From positions 1-40,251 of the forward strand of contig CAYZMG010000037.1 in assembly GCA_964479465.1 (NCBI GenBank): 40,251 nucleotides of DNA. Direction: 5' to 3'. This DNA is from CADCTB01 sp964479465 (GTDB lineage: Bacteria > Actinomycetota > Acidimicrobiia > Acidimicrobiales > AC-14). Under the pieces are notes generated by a model that ran no database searches, was not told the origin of the DNA, and worked only from the letters and a program-made list of their open reading frames with translations. The position numbers were made by a program, and so were the translations under genes. Shown here one piece after another: positions 22,055-31,854 of this stretch. Numbering within the stretch: position 1 is the first letter of the stretch; each line of letters begins with the position of its first letter.

Positions 22055-23174
22055 GGGCTTCGGCCTCCGCCGGCTCCTCATCCTCCCCGCCGGCGATGCC
22101 CTTGGCATCGGCGGGCCGCAGCTCGACGTAGGCGGCCTTGGCCGCCGCCACCACGGGCACGGCCAGCAGGGCGCCGACCACGCCCCCGGCGGACACGCCG
22201 ATGAGGGCGGCGGTCATGGTGGCCGGCGGCGAGAGCTTCACCGAGCGGCCCACCACCATCGGGCTCAGGATGTGGTTCTCGAACTGAAGGTAGAGCACGA
22301 AGAAGACGGCGCAGATCACGCCCGTGGTCGCGCTCTTGCTGAACCCCAGAAGCACGAACGGGATGCCGCCGGCCGCCCCCCCGATCTGGGGGACGAGGTT
22401 GAAGACCGCGACCCAGATCGCCAGCAGCGGTGTCAGGGGCACGCCGAGGATCAGGCCGACGGTCAGCACGGCCACGCCGGCGATGGCCGCCACCAGCAGC
22501 GAACCGGCGACGTACTTTCCGAACGTCTGGTAGGCGAGCCGGCCCAGGCGGTCGGCCTGGGCCTTATGGTCGCTCGGGACCAGGCGGCGGGCGCCGCGGA
22601 GCAGCCGCTCGCCGTCGAGGAGCAGGCTGATGGTGATCATCAGCGTGAACAGGGCGACAAGCAGGCCGTCGGCCAGCGTCTGCGCGGCGCCGACGAGAGG
22701 CGTGTCCTCTCCCTCCAAGCGGTCGGGCAGGCTGTTGATGGCCCGACGGATGGCGTCCGCGGTGCCGGCACGCTGGAGGTCGTCGCCGATGACCGGCAGC
22801 TCCTCGATCTGGCCCACGACCCGGTCGGTCTCCCGGCTCAGGTCGCGGCCTTGGTCGATGGCCCGGGGGACCAGCAGAGCGAGGCCGGCTGCGGCCAGGG
22901 CGAGGAAGCCCACCATCACCACGGCGACGGCAGTCGCCCGGAATCCGCCGATGCGGCGCTCCACCTTCATCACCAGCGGGTCGAGGGCGAGGGCCAGCAG
23001 GGTGCCGACCGCCAGCACGGTGATGGCCCGGGGCGCCCCCCGGATCAGGGCCGTGAGGGCCAGCAAGCCGACGAAGGCGGCCATGATCCACACCACCGAG
23101 CGCCAGTCGAGGTCGACCTCCCGCAGGGCCGCTGGGCGGCTCTCAGATGACTGCTCACCGCTGGCGCCGGCCAC
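22041..23174 (-). CDS. AI-2E family transporter (minus-strand member of a divergent pair)
   Basis: A 377-residue polytopic membrane protein of the AI-2E (TqsA/PerM/YhhT-type) family: two N-terminal membrane segments, a long soluble region with a helical amphipathic stretch (about 90-160), a membrane segment (LMITISLLLDGERLLRG) and the family block PLTPLLAIWVAVFNLVPQIGGAAGGIP. A hydrophobic C-terminal bundle and an acidic Glu/Ala/Pro tail follow. These proteins are exporters of varied or unknown small molecules and need not handle autoinducer-2. I chose the GTG at 23174 because a minus-strand TACAGT box lies 8 nt upstream; ATG at 23195 would overlap the divergent start codon. The tail is encoded by a GC hairpin (22047-22074). 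Confidence 0.85.
   Translation of the reverse strand: MAGASGEQSSESRPAALREVDLDWRSVVWIMAAFVGLLALTALIRGAPRAITVLAVGTLLALALDPLVMKVERRIGGFRATAVAVVMVGFLALAAAGLALLVPRAIDQGRDLSRETDRVVGQIEELPVIGDDLQRAGTADAIRRAINSLPDRLEGEDTPLVGAAQTLADGLLVALFTLMITISLLLDGERLLRGARRLVPSDHKAQADRLGRLAYQTFGKYVAGSLLVAAIAGVAVLTVGLILGVPLTPLLAIWVAVFNLVPQIGGAAGGIPFVLLGFSKSATTGVICAVFFVLYLQFENHILSPMVVGRSVKLSPPATMTAALIGVSAGGVVGALLAVPVVAAAKAAYVELRPADAKGIAGGEDEEPAEAEAPAGS
22047..22074 (+). repeat. GC hairpin with TTCG loop in the 3' end of the permease gene
   Basis: Arms GCCGGCGGGGGC and GCCTCCGCCGGC around TTCG, one G-T mismatch. It has the same GCCGGCGG outer arms as the 30-nt palindrome but a different centre, and it encodes the last residues of the permease. 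Confidence 0.45.
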
Positions 23175-23176
23175 CG

Positions 23177-23193
23177 GTCGGTACTGTACCGAC
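23177..23193. promoter_or_regulatory. 17-nt palindrome with back-to-back -10 boxes between divergent permease genes
   Basis: GTCGGTAC-T-GTACCGAC is perfectly symmetric. It contains TACTGT on the plus strand (23182-23187), 6 nt before the ATG at 23194, and TACAGT on the minus strand (23188-23183), 8 nt before the GTG at 23174. It is therefore either one bidirectional leaderless promoter or an operator that covers both. Confidence 0.55.
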
Positions 23194-24297
23194 ATGGTGG
23201 CGCCCATCCCCCGGGAGCCGGCCACCCGGGAGCGGCCGGACCAACGGGAACGGCTGCGAATCTCCCCTCGCTCGGCGGTCCTTCTCGTCGCCATCTTCGG
23301 CGCCACCCTGGCCCTCCTGGCGGTGGTCGCCGCCGCCCAGCGGGTCATCGGCTGGATCCTCGTCGCCGGCACCCTGGCCGGGCTTCTCCACCCCCTGGTC
23401 TCCTTGCTGGCCCGCCGGGTGCCCCGGGCCGCCGCCACCGCCATCGTCATGCTCACCCTGGTCGGCACGGCCGCGACCATCGGGTACGGCCTGGTCGACG
23501 ACGTGGCCAACGAGACGCGGCGCCTCCAGGAGGCCGGGCCCGCACGGGCGGCGGAGATCGAACGCTCGGAGCGCTTCGGCGACTTCGCCCGCGAGATCAG
23601 GCTGGCCGAGCGCACCGACCGGTTCCTCCAGGGGCTGCCGGCCCGCCTGCGGGGCGGGACGACAGCCGAGGCGCTCCAGGCCGCGGCGACGCGGGGCGTC
23701 GCCTTCCTCGCCACCGGCGTCCTGACCATCTTCTTACTCCAGCACGGGCCCCGATTGGCCAGGGGCGCCCGCGATCAGATGCGCGACCCCGTCCGGCGCC
23801 GGCGGCTGGAGACGCTGGCCGTCGCCGTGTACCACCGGGCCTTCAACTACGCGACCTCCTCGCTGGGCATGTCGCTGGCCGCCGGCCTGTTCGCCTTCCT
23901 CGTCGCCCGCCTGGCCGACGTGCCCGGGCCGGCCGCCCTTGGGGTGTGGGTCGGGCTCTGGGACCTGGTCCCACTGGCCGGCGCCTTCATCGGCGCCGTA
24001 CCCATCGTGGTATTGGCTGCGGCCACGTCGGGCGAGCGGGCGGTTGTCCTGACCCTGGTCTTCATGATCTATCAGGTGGTCGAGAACGTCCTCGTGCAGC
24101 GCAGCGTGCAGGCCTCGACCGTGCGGGTGGGCCCGTTCGTCACCATCGCCGCCGGCCTGGTCGGGCTGGAACTGAGTGGGGTCGCCGGCGCCCTGCTGGC
24201 CGTGCTGGCGGCCACCATCGCCCTCACAACGATCGACCAACTCGCGGCGCCGGCGCTTAAGGAACCGGCGGAGCCTGCCGAACATTCTGGGCACTGA
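23194..24297 (+). CDS. AI-2E family transporter (plus-strand member of a divergent pair)
   Basis: A 367-residue member of the same permease family as its divergent neighbour, with paired N-terminal helices, a soluble charged middle (residues about 100-160, Arg/Glu-rich), then the membrane block with VPGPAALGVWVGLWDLVPLAGAFIGAVP. Sequence identity between the two looks low outside this block, so they are old paralogues and not a recent duplication. The ATG at 23194 is preceded by TACTGT at 6 nt, indicating a leaderless message. It ends 25 nt before the HtpX-like gene and may be co-transcribed with it. Confidence 0.87.
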   Translation: MVAPIPREPATRERPDQRERLRISPRSAVLLVAIFGATLALLAVVAAAQRVIGWILVAGTLAGLLHPLVSLLARRVPRAAATAIVMLTLVGTAATIGYGLVDDVANETRRLQEAGPARAAEIERSERFGDFAREIRLAERTDRFLQGLPARLRGGTTAEALQAAATRGVAFLATGVLTIFLLQHGPRLARGARDQMRDPVRRRRLETLAVAVYHRAFNYATSSLGMSLAAGLFAFLVARLADVPGPAALGVWVGLWDLVPLAGAFIGAVPIVVLAAATSGERAVVLTLVFMIYQVVENVLVQRSVQASTVRVGPFVTIAAGLVGLELSGVAGALLAVLAATIALTTIDQLAAPALKEPAEPAEHSGH

Positions 24298-24322
24298 CAC
24301 AGTCCTCTTGGAGGTCGTCACC

Positions 24323-25972
24323 ATGAAGTTCGTGCTGCGGCGGTCGCTCCCGTCCATCGGGGGTCTGATCGGCCTACTTCTTGCCGTGGGTTTCGCCGTC
24401 GTCATCTTCCTCGGCGCACCCATGTGGTTCCCGGCCGCCTTCGCCATCGTGATGATCGGGATCCAGTACCTGGTCAACCCGTACATCATCCGGTGGCTGG
24501 TTCCCGCCGCCGTCATCGACCATGACGGCCAGCGCTACCTCACCGATCACCCCGTCGGCGAGATCGTCGCCCGCCGCTGCCGCGACGCCGGCATCCCGCT
24601 GGTGACGCTGGGGATCGTCGACGACGGCAACCCCAACGCCTTCACGTTCGGGCGCACGCCCCGCGACGCCCGCATCTGGATCAGCCGGGGCCTCCTGGAA
24701 CGCCTCGACGAGCGCGAGCTCGACGCAGTCGTCACCCACGAGGTCGGCCACATCAAGCACTGGGACTTCGCGGTGATGACCCTGGCCGCCGTCGTGCCCA
24801 TGGTGCTCTATCTGGCCTACCTGGTCGCCCGGGGGAACGACCGCGCCGAGGCTCGGGCCATCGCCCTCGGCGCCTACATCGCCTACCTCGTGTCCCAGCT
24901 CACCCTGCTGGCCCTGAGCCGGGCCCGGGAGACCGCCGCCGACCACTGGTCGTGCGAGTGCACGGGCGACGGCGACGCCCTGGCATCGGCGCTGGTGAAG
25001 ATCGCCTACGGCATGGGGGTGGAGAGCGCGGCCCAGAAGGAGGAGGTCCACGCCCTCATGGCCGAGGGCCGCCGGGGGAAGAAGGAGGCGGCCAAGCTGG
25101 CCGCCCGGGCCCGCCGGGCGCGGTCCATGCGGGCCATGGGCATCTTCGAGCCCCAGTCGGCCGAGGCCATGCAGTACGCCTTCGCCCACGGCATCGACCC
25201 CGACCGGGCCCTCGCCGCCATGCGCTGGGACCTGGTCAACCCGTGGGGCAAGACGCTCGAGAAGCTGTCGTCGCACCCGCTGGTGGCCCGGCGCATCCGT
25301 GACCTGGAGCAGTCCGGCCTGCCCGGCGCCCCCCGCCAGTGGAGCGCCATGCGCGCCATGGCCGGCGCCTCGCAGGAGGAAATCATGTCGGCCCGCGGCC
25401 GCTTCGCCAAGGAACTGGCCATCGCCGTCGCCCCCTGGGTGCTGATCGTGGCCGGCGTCGGCTTCGGGCTGATGCCGGACAGCCGCTTCGGCATGGGCCT
25501 GGCCATCGCCCTCGCCGGCCTCCTGTTCTTCGTCAAGCAGCAGTTCCGCTACCCCGCCGACCACCAGCCCGTCGACGAGATCGCCGGCCTGCTGGAGCGC
25601 CTCGACGCCGGCCCCGTGGCCGGCATCCCCGTGGTCGTGAAGGGCCAGATCATCGGCCGGGGCGTCCCCGGCTACGTCCTCTCCGCCGACATGGTCGTCG
25701 CCGACGACACCGGATTCGTGCCCCTGCTCTACCGCCAGCCCCTGCCCTTCGTCGCCGAGCTGTTCGGGCTATTCCGGGCCAAGGAGTTCCAGGGCAAGGA
25801 GGTCGTGGCCCGAGGCTGGTACCGACGCATGCCTGGGCCGGCGATCGAGCTGCGCGACGTCCATACCCTCAACGGCCGCAAGGCCCGCTCCTGGGAGTGG
25901 GTCGCCCGCTACGCCGGCTCCGTGCTCATGATCTTCGCCGGCGTGGCCGTCATGCTGGTCGGCTTGGCCTAA
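24323..25972 (+). CDS. M48-family membrane metalloprotease, HtpX-like
   Basis: A 549-residue integral membrane protease. Two N-terminal membrane helices (about 12-32 and 36-60) precede the catalytic domain: AVVTHEVGHIKHWD (H139, E140, H143) and the downstream zinc ligand in SRARETAADHWS (E203), with two more helices between. HtpX-type enzymes degrade misfolded membrane proteins on the cytoplasmic side. The C-terminal ~170 residues add another membrane pair and a beta-rich OB-like domain (PVVVKGQIIGRGVPGY to ELRDVHTLNG), ending in a final helix; this extension is longer than E. coli HtpX (about 290). GGAGGT lies 7 nt before the ATG. Confidence 0.9.
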   Translation: MKFVLRRSLPSIGGLIGLLLAVGFAVVIFLGAPMWFPAAFAIVMIGIQYLVNPYIIRWLVPAAVIDHDGQRYLTDHPVGEIVARRCRDAGIPLVTLGIVDDGNPNAFTFGRTPRDARIWISRGLLERLDERELDAVVTHEVGHIKHWDFAVMTLAAVVPMVLYLAYLVARGNDRAEARAIALGAYIAYLVSQLTLLALSRARETAADHWSCECTGDGDALASALVKIAYGMGVESAAQKEEVHALMAEGRRGKKEAAKLAARARRARSMRAMGIFEPQSAEAMQYAFAHGIDPDRALAAMRWDLVNPWGKTLEKLSSHPLVARRIRDLEQSGLPGAPRQWSAMRAMAGASQEEIMSARGRFAKELAIAVAPWVLIVAGVGFGLMPDSRFGMGLAIALAGLLFFVKQQFRYPADHQPVDEIAGLLERLDAGPVAGIPVVVKGQIIGRGVPGYVLSADMVVADDTGFVPLLYRQPLPFVAELFGLFRAKEFQGKEVVARGWYRRMPGPAIELRDVHTLNGRKARSWEWVARYAGSVLMIFAGVAVMLVGLA

Positions 25973-25983
25973 CCCACCGCCGA

Positions 25984-26030
25984 TCTGGCTGCAGTCACGG
26001 TCGTATCCGACCGTCACTGCTGCCAGAACG
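25984..26030 (+). repeat. 47-nt hairpin repeat, copy C
   Basis: Same length and orientation as copies A and B, with 6 differences from A over 47 nt. The inner stem is fuller here (positions 14-20 paired), and two stem mismatches remain. Several changes swap bases on both arms, so pairing is kept. It lies between convergent genes and provides the last codons of the minus-strand MBL gene. Confidence 0.8.
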
Positions 26031-26891
26031 CTTGTCCAGCCACCGGCGCAGGCCGGCGGCGTTGGAGTGCACGCCGTTGAGGATGCCCATGGTCTCGGTG
26101 GGATCGGCGCCGAAGGCGCCGGCCAGGGCGCCGGCGATGTCGTCCCCCCGGTTCCAGGCCGCTTCGGCCACCCCGGCCCACTCACGGAGGGCGTGCTCGG
26201 CTTCGTCGAGGATCTCGGCGGGGTCGCCGTCGAGGATGCCGAAATGGGCCAGCGCAAGCTTCGCCGGCCGGCGGGCGGCGAAGCTGCGCAGGGACTGCAC
26301 AGCCAGGTCCAGGTCGAAGTCCGGCGGCGGGGTGGCCGGGCGCAGCACGCCGACGTCGGGCAGGCGCACGCCGGCGGCGTCGCCGGCGAAGAGCACCCCG
26401 GTCGACGTGTCGTGCAGGGCGAGGTGGTGGGAGGCGTGGCCCGGAGAGTGGACGGCGACCAGTGACCTGCCCGGCCCCACCCCGATCTCATCCCCGTCTT
26501 CCAGCACCCGGATCCGCTCCGCCGGCGTCGGATCGAGCCGCCCGTACAACGAGTCGAGGGTGTCGCCATAGACCCGCGCCGCAGAGGCCACCAGCCGCGA
26601 GGGGTCGGCCAGGTGCCGAGCGCCGACGGGGTGGACGTAGACCGTGGCCCGGGGGAAGGCCCGAGCCAGGTCGCCGACGCCGCCGGCGTGGTCGAGGTGG
26701 ATGTGGGTGACGACGATGCCGGCCAGGTCGTCCGCGCCCACGCCCAGGGCCGCCAGGGCGTCGAGCACCACGGGCACCGACGACTGGCTGCCGGTCTCGA
26801 CCAGCACCGGTGCGTCGCCGGGTACGAGCCAGCCCGCAGTCACCCGCTCCCACCCGCCGAGGAGGGTGTCGATCAGCGAGAGCTCAGTCAG
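25995..26891 (-). CDS. MBL-fold metallo-hydrolase
   Basis: About 298 residues. The metal motif is THIHLDHAGG, followed by HSPGHASHH, FAGDAAG and AHFGILDG, all in the usual MBL order. A C-terminal helical region (about 225-295) is added, as in several uncharacterised actinobacterial MBL hydrolases. The start is uncertain: no ATG or GTG precedes IDTLLGGWERV in frame, so I used the CTG at 26891, which overlaps the LLM stop; GTG at 26843 would trim 16 residues. The final residues RSGSSDGRIRP and the TGA are encoded by hairpin repeat copy C, so the native end may have been replaced by the repeat. Confidence 0.78.
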   Translation of the reverse strand: MTELSLIDTLLGGWERVTAGWLVPGDAPVLVETGSQSSVPVVLDALAALGVGADDLAGIVVTHIHLDHAGGVGDLARAFPRATVYVHPVGARHLADPSRLVASAARVYGDTLDSLYGRLDPTPAERIRVLEDGDEIGVGPGRSLVAVHSPGHASHHLALHDTSTGVLFAGDAAGVRLPDVGVLRPATPPPDFDLDLAVQSLRSFAARRPAKLALAHFGILDGDPAEILDEAEHALREWAGVAEAAWNRGDDIAGALAGAFGADPTETMGILNGVHSNAAGLRRWLDKRSGSSDGRIRP

Positions 26892-27717
26892 CGACGAGCT
26901 CCGGCATGATCGTGTTGACGAACTCCTCGACCCGGGACTGGCCCGCCTCCGGCCAGCTGGCGATGAGGTGGTCGAAGCCCACCTTCCGCAGCTCCTCGGC
27001 CTGGCGGCGGACCTGGTCCCAGGGCTCGGAGATCGACAGGTTGGTCGACCGCCCGATCTCGGCCGGGTCTCGATCCGCCGTGACTGCGAAGCGGTCGAGC
27101 AACGCCGACTTGCGGGCCAGGTCGGACGTGGGCCCGAAGGCGTGCCACACGTCGGCGTAACGGGCGGCAAGAGGCAGCATCACCTTCTCGCCGATGGCTC
27201 CGATCCAAATCGGAGGATGCGGGCGCTGCACGGGCCGGGGGCGGTAGAAGGCCCGCCGTAGCCGGAAGTGGTGGCCGTCGAAGTCGAAGTCGTCCTGGGT
27301 CAGGACGCCCTTGATGATCTGCACCGTGTCCTCGAGGCGCTGGATGCGCTCCGCCGTGGCGGGGAAGTCGACGCCCAGCCGCTCGTGCTCCTCGTCGTGC
27401 CACGCTGCGCCCAGGCCGACGTTGACCCGGCCGGCCGACACGTGGTCGACGGTGACGATCTCGGCCGCCAGCATCGACGGGTGGCGGTAGGTCACGCCGG
27501 TGACGAGTGCACCGAGGCGAACGTTCGCCGTCACCGCGCTCAGGGCGGCGAGGAGGGTCCACGCCTCCAGGCAGGGGCCCTTCGGATCGCCGTAGAGGAC
27601 CGTGAAGTGGTCGAACACCCACGCCGAGTCGAACCCGGCCTCGTCGGCCCACATGACCCGCCGGCGCAGCTCGGGCCATTCGAGTTGGTGCTGGGAGACG
27701 TCGACCCCGATCTTCAT
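26884..27717 (-). CDS. LLM-class F420-type oxidoreductase
   Basis: A 277-residue TIM-barrel protein of the luciferase-like monooxygenase superfamily: MKIGVDVSQHQLEW at the start, WVFDHFTVLYGDP, LGALVTGVTYRHPSMLAAEIVTVDHVSAGRVNVGLGAAWHDEEH (typical F420-binding barrel strands) and PPIWIGAIGEK. In actinobacteria this clade usually uses F420 in place of FMN; the substrate is unknown. A GTG at 27750 is an alternative start, but residue 1 of the family normally aligns with MKIG. The 3' end overlaps the MBL gene, so the two are probably one operon. Confidence 0.88.
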   Translation of the reverse strand: MKIGVDVSQHQLEWPELRRRVMWADEAGFDSAWVFDHFTVLYGDPKGPCLEAWTLLAALSAVTANVRLGALVTGVTYRHPSMLAAEIVTVDHVSAGRVNVGLGAAWHDEEHERLGVDFPATAERIQRLEDTVQIIKGVLTQDDFDFDGHHFRLRRAFYRPRPVQRPHPPIWIGAIGEKVMLPLAARYADVWHAFGPTSDLARKSALLDRFAVTADRDPAEIGRSTNLSISEPWDQVRRQAEELRKVGFDHLIASWPEAGQSRVEEFVNTIMPELVAD

Positions 27718-27797
27718 CTCGTCAGTCTTGCTGACCCGCTCCGCCGCCACGGCAAAACGTTTCGCCTCCGGAGCTGCGTGGGTACCCCGACCAGGGC

Positions 27798-28388
27798 ATG
27801 AGCTCGCCGTTGGACAGGGTGCGGTTGGCGGCGGCGGAGTGCCAGGCCTGCGATCTCTGGAAGACCGGCACCCAGACCGTTTTCGGAGAGGGGGCCGAGG
27901 GGGCCGACCTCATGCTGGTGGGCGAGCAGCCCGGGGACAAGGAAGACCTGGCCGGGCGGCCGTTCGTCGGTCCCGCCGGCCGCATCCTCGACCACGCCCT
28001 CGAGGAGGCGGGGATCGACCGTGACGGCGTGTACGTCACGAACGCAGTCAAGCACTTCAAGTGGGAGCGCCGGGGCAGGCGCCGGCTCCACAAGCGACCC
28101 GACGCCGCCGAGATCGCCGCCTGCCGGCCGTGGCTGGACCACGAGATCGAGCTGGTCCAACCCCGGGTCGTCGTCTGCCTCGGCGCCACCGCGTCCCAGG
28201 CTCTCCTCGGTCGCTCGTTCAAGGTGAGCAAGCAGCGGGGCGACTTCTTCACCCGGCCCGAGGGGTACGTGATCACGGCCACCGTCCACCCCTCGTCCAT
28301 CCTGCGGGCCCCCGATCCCGCCACCCGGAAGGCGGAGCTGGCCGCGTTCACCGATGACCTTCGCCGGGCGGCCAAGAGGCTCGCCTGA
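27798..28388 (+). CDS. udgX: UdgX-type uracil-DNA glycosylase
   Basis: A 196-residue family 4-like glycosylase that removes uracil from DNA. Four Cys (15, 18, 109, 127) fit the iron-sulfur cluster. GEQPGDKEDLAGRPFVGPAG is the first catalytic block and HPSSILR the last. Between them NAVKHFKWERRGRRRLHKRP contains the insertion that defines UdgX, whose His (here H98) forms a covalent bond with uracil-derived deoxyribose in the mycobacterial enzyme. That suggests suicide-type tight binding. It is a single gene, divergent from the LLM gene, with no other repair gene directly attached. Confidence 0.9.
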   Translation: MSSPLDRVRLAAAECQACDLWKTGTQTVFGEGAEGADLMLVGEQPGDKEDLAGRPFVGPAGRILDHALEEAGIDRDGVYVTNAVKHFKWERRGRRRLHKRPDAAEIAACRPWLDHEIELVQPRVVVCLGATASQALLGRSFKVSKQRGDFFTRPEGYVITATVHPSSILRAPDPATRKAELAAFTDDLRRAAKRLA

Positions 28389-28443
28389 CACGGGCGCCGG
28401 TTACCTGACCTCGAAGGTGCCCTTCATGTCGCGACCCGCCCTC

Positions 28444-30111
<1,668 letters not shown>

Positions 30112-30117
30112 TCGACA

Positions 30118-30212
30118 CTCGCTCCCTTCGCCGGCATGACCCGGACAGGTTCAGACGGTCGGCGCCCGGTTGCGCCCTCTCAGCCCCGTGCATGGCAGGC
30201 TCCCGTGTGCTG
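30118..30212 (-). promoter_or_regulatory. TPP riboswitch (THI element) of thiC
   Basis: On the minus strand the conserved blocks occur in order: CACGGGAGCC, GGGGCTGAGAGG, then CTGAACCTGTCCGGGTCATG and CCGGCGAAGGGAG. These are the pyrimidine-sensor CUGAGA and the pyrophosphate-sensor segments of the class. The ATG is only about 10 nt from the end, so ligand binding most likely hides the ribosome binding site. Confidence 0.95.
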
Positions 30213-30250
30213 CCAGCTTGTCACAGCGATCTGATGGGTATCCCTTGACC

Positions 30251-30625
30251 ATGTCGAACCCTCAGCAGCCCGAGCTGGCCCGCAGCCGCAAGACCCCCGC
30301 TCAGGACGCCGACGCCGTCGCCGGTGTGCTCGACGGCCAGCGGGACGTCGGTGCCGACGCGCCCCGGGGGCCGGTGCCGGCCGAGAACCAGGCGGGCCAC
30401 CACCCGGCCGACGAGCAGGACAAGCCGCCCATCGACAAGTTCGCAGCCAAGCTCGGCACGATGGAGCCGGACGAGCGGAAGGAAACCCTCAAGGACGAGC
30501 CGCCGTCGGTCGTCAACCCGGCGCCGGCGCCGGCCACCCGCCGCAATGCCCTCGTCGGCGTGGCCGCCCTCGTCGCCCTCGTCCTGGCCGTTGTCGCCGG
30601 CCGGCGCATCCGCCGCCGGCGCTAG
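30251..30625 (+). CDS. Small tail-anchored protein, function unknown
   Basis: A 124-residue protein. The first ~95 residues are polar, charged and Pro-rich with no predicted fold (QDADAV, DKPPIDKFAAKLGTMEPDERKE). A single membrane helix follows (about 99-117, RNALVGVAALVALVLAVVAG) and it ends in a run of Arg, typical of a C-terminal anchor with the bulk in the cytoplasm. The family is not recognised. It is divergent from thiC, and its ATG is beyond the thiC riboswitch promoter. Confidence 0.68.
   Translation: MSNPQQPELARSRKTPAQDADAVAGVLDGQRDVGADAPRGPVPAENQAGHHPADEQDKPPIDKFAAKLGTMEPDERKETLKDEPPSVVNPAPAPATRRNALVGVAALVALVLAVVAGRRIRRRR
30612..30625 (+). repeat. 14-nt direct repeat (copy 1 of 2)
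   Basis: GCCGCCGGCGCTAG forms the last codons and stop of the tail-anchored gene and recurs at 30758-30771 in the spacer before the DUF2510 gene. It may be a remnant of a local duplication. Confidence 0.35.
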
Positions 30626-30781
30626 GGGGTTTCGCGCTCGCAGCCGGAGGCTGCTCGGCGAGGCAATCGTGCTCGGTCGGCCGGCGGAGCCGGCTCTCCC
30701 TCGCCGTATTCTCTCTGGCCGGCAGCCGAAGGAAGCCGCCTCACGGCGGCGTCGGCGGCCGCCGGCGCTAGCGGTGCCCTC

Positions 30782-31798
30782 CTAGGACCCGACGACGGAG
30801 GTGGGCAGGGCGGCCAGGCGCTCGGCGAACACGCCCACGATGCCCTCAATGGTGGTCTGCCCCTGCACCGGCATCTGGGCGCCGTCCGGCTTGGAGAAAT
30901 AGACGCCCAGAAGCACTCTGCCCCGTTGCAGGTATACGGCCACGATGCGCCGGGGGCCCGTCCCGTCGTCGCTGGTGAGGTCGTAGGCCCGCCGGTTCAC
31001 CGTCGGCGTCTGGACCCAGTTGGTGTCAGGGGCCGTGGCGCTGAACCTGGTGGTCACCGGCGGCTCACCCGCCGGGCCGGAAACCGGGGTCGACGGGCAG
31101 TTGGCCACGACCGACTGGACCTCGGCGAAGGCCTGGGTCGTGCCCCCCGAGTCGCCGTAGAGGACGGCTTCGGTACTGAAGACCACCATCCCCTGGGCGT
31201 CGATCACGGCGTCCTGGATGCGGGCCGTGCGGCGGGACTCGCTCGGGTACCGGCCGTTGCAGAGGTCGAGGGTGGGCTGGTTGAGGCCGATGCCACCGGG
31301 GAACACGACCACGTCGGCGTCGGCCGGCACGTCGTCGGGAGTGACGATCAGGCTCTCGAGAGCCGACGCCGAGGGGTCGTTGCCGGCGGAGAGCGGCACG
31401 GTGGTCGAGGGGCCGGGCCGCAGCGTGCTCGGCACCGAGGTGGTCGGCAGCCCCGATGCCGACGGGGGGGACTCTGTCGAGGGGCGGTTCGAGAAGTAGA
31501 TGCCGACCAGGCCGACGAGGAGGCCGAACACGACGGCGAAGGCCCAGAGGATCGGCTTCTTGCGCTTCTCGGGCGGGCCGGCGGCGACGGCGCCGGCGTC
31601 GGGCCGGCGGACCACCGGCGCCGGCAGCCCGTGCCCCTCGGGCAGGGCCATGGCCTCCTCCGGCGGCGGGTCGTTGACCGCGGCCGACGGGACGGTGGCG
31701 TAGGTCCACGCCGATCCGTTCCAGTACCGCTTGCGGGAGGGTGTCCAGAAGTCGGGGTACCAGCCCGCCGGCGCGCGCGGTGCAGGCTCGGTGTCCAT
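30782..31798 (-). CDS. DUF2510 membrane protein
   Basis: A 338-residue protein. The N-terminal DUF2510 motif AGWYPDFWTPSRKRYWNGSAWT (residues 11-32) is a short Trp-rich module found almost only in actinobacteria. A Pro-rich stretch follows, then one membrane helix (about 83-103) after KRKKP, then a Ser/Thr/Pro linker and a beta-rich extracellular domain (about 145-330) with two Cys that could pair. The domain resembles PknH-sensor-like folds only loosely. Function unknown. It is convergent with the tail-anchored gene and divergent from hemE. Confidence 0.8.
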   Translation of the reverse strand: MDTEPAPRAPAGWYPDFWTPSRKRYWNGSAWTYATVPSAAVNDPPPEEAMALPEGHGLPAPVVRRPDAGAVAAGPPEKRKKPILWAFAVVFGLLVGLVGIYFSNRPSTESPPSASGLPTTSVPSTLRPGPSTTVPLSAGNDPSASALESLIVTPDDVPADADVVVFPGGIGLNQPTLDLCNGRYPSESRRTARIQDAVIDAQGMVVFSTEAVLYGDSGGTTQAFAEVQSVVANCPSTPVSGPAGEPPVTTRFSATAPDTNWVQTPTVNRRAYDLTSDDGTGPRRIVAVYLQRGRVLLGVYFSKPDGAQMPVQGQTTIEGIVGVFAERLAALPTSVVGS

Positions 31799-31841
31799 CC
31801 CCCCATCTTGCCCCGCCCCCGGCTACCCGCGGGTCCGGCGG

Positions 31842-31847
31842 TAGGGT
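31842..31847 (+). promoter_or_regulatory. Leaderless -10 box (TAGGGT) for the hem operon
   Basis: TAGGGT, 7 nt, then GTG at 31855. It supports the GTG start of hemE. Confidence 0.5.
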
Positions 31848-31854
31848 CGTCCGG

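Noticed and set aside
30758..30771. Second copy of a 14-nt direct repeat as sign of a mobile element
   Set aside because: Short and made of common GC-rich words; no other element features nearby.
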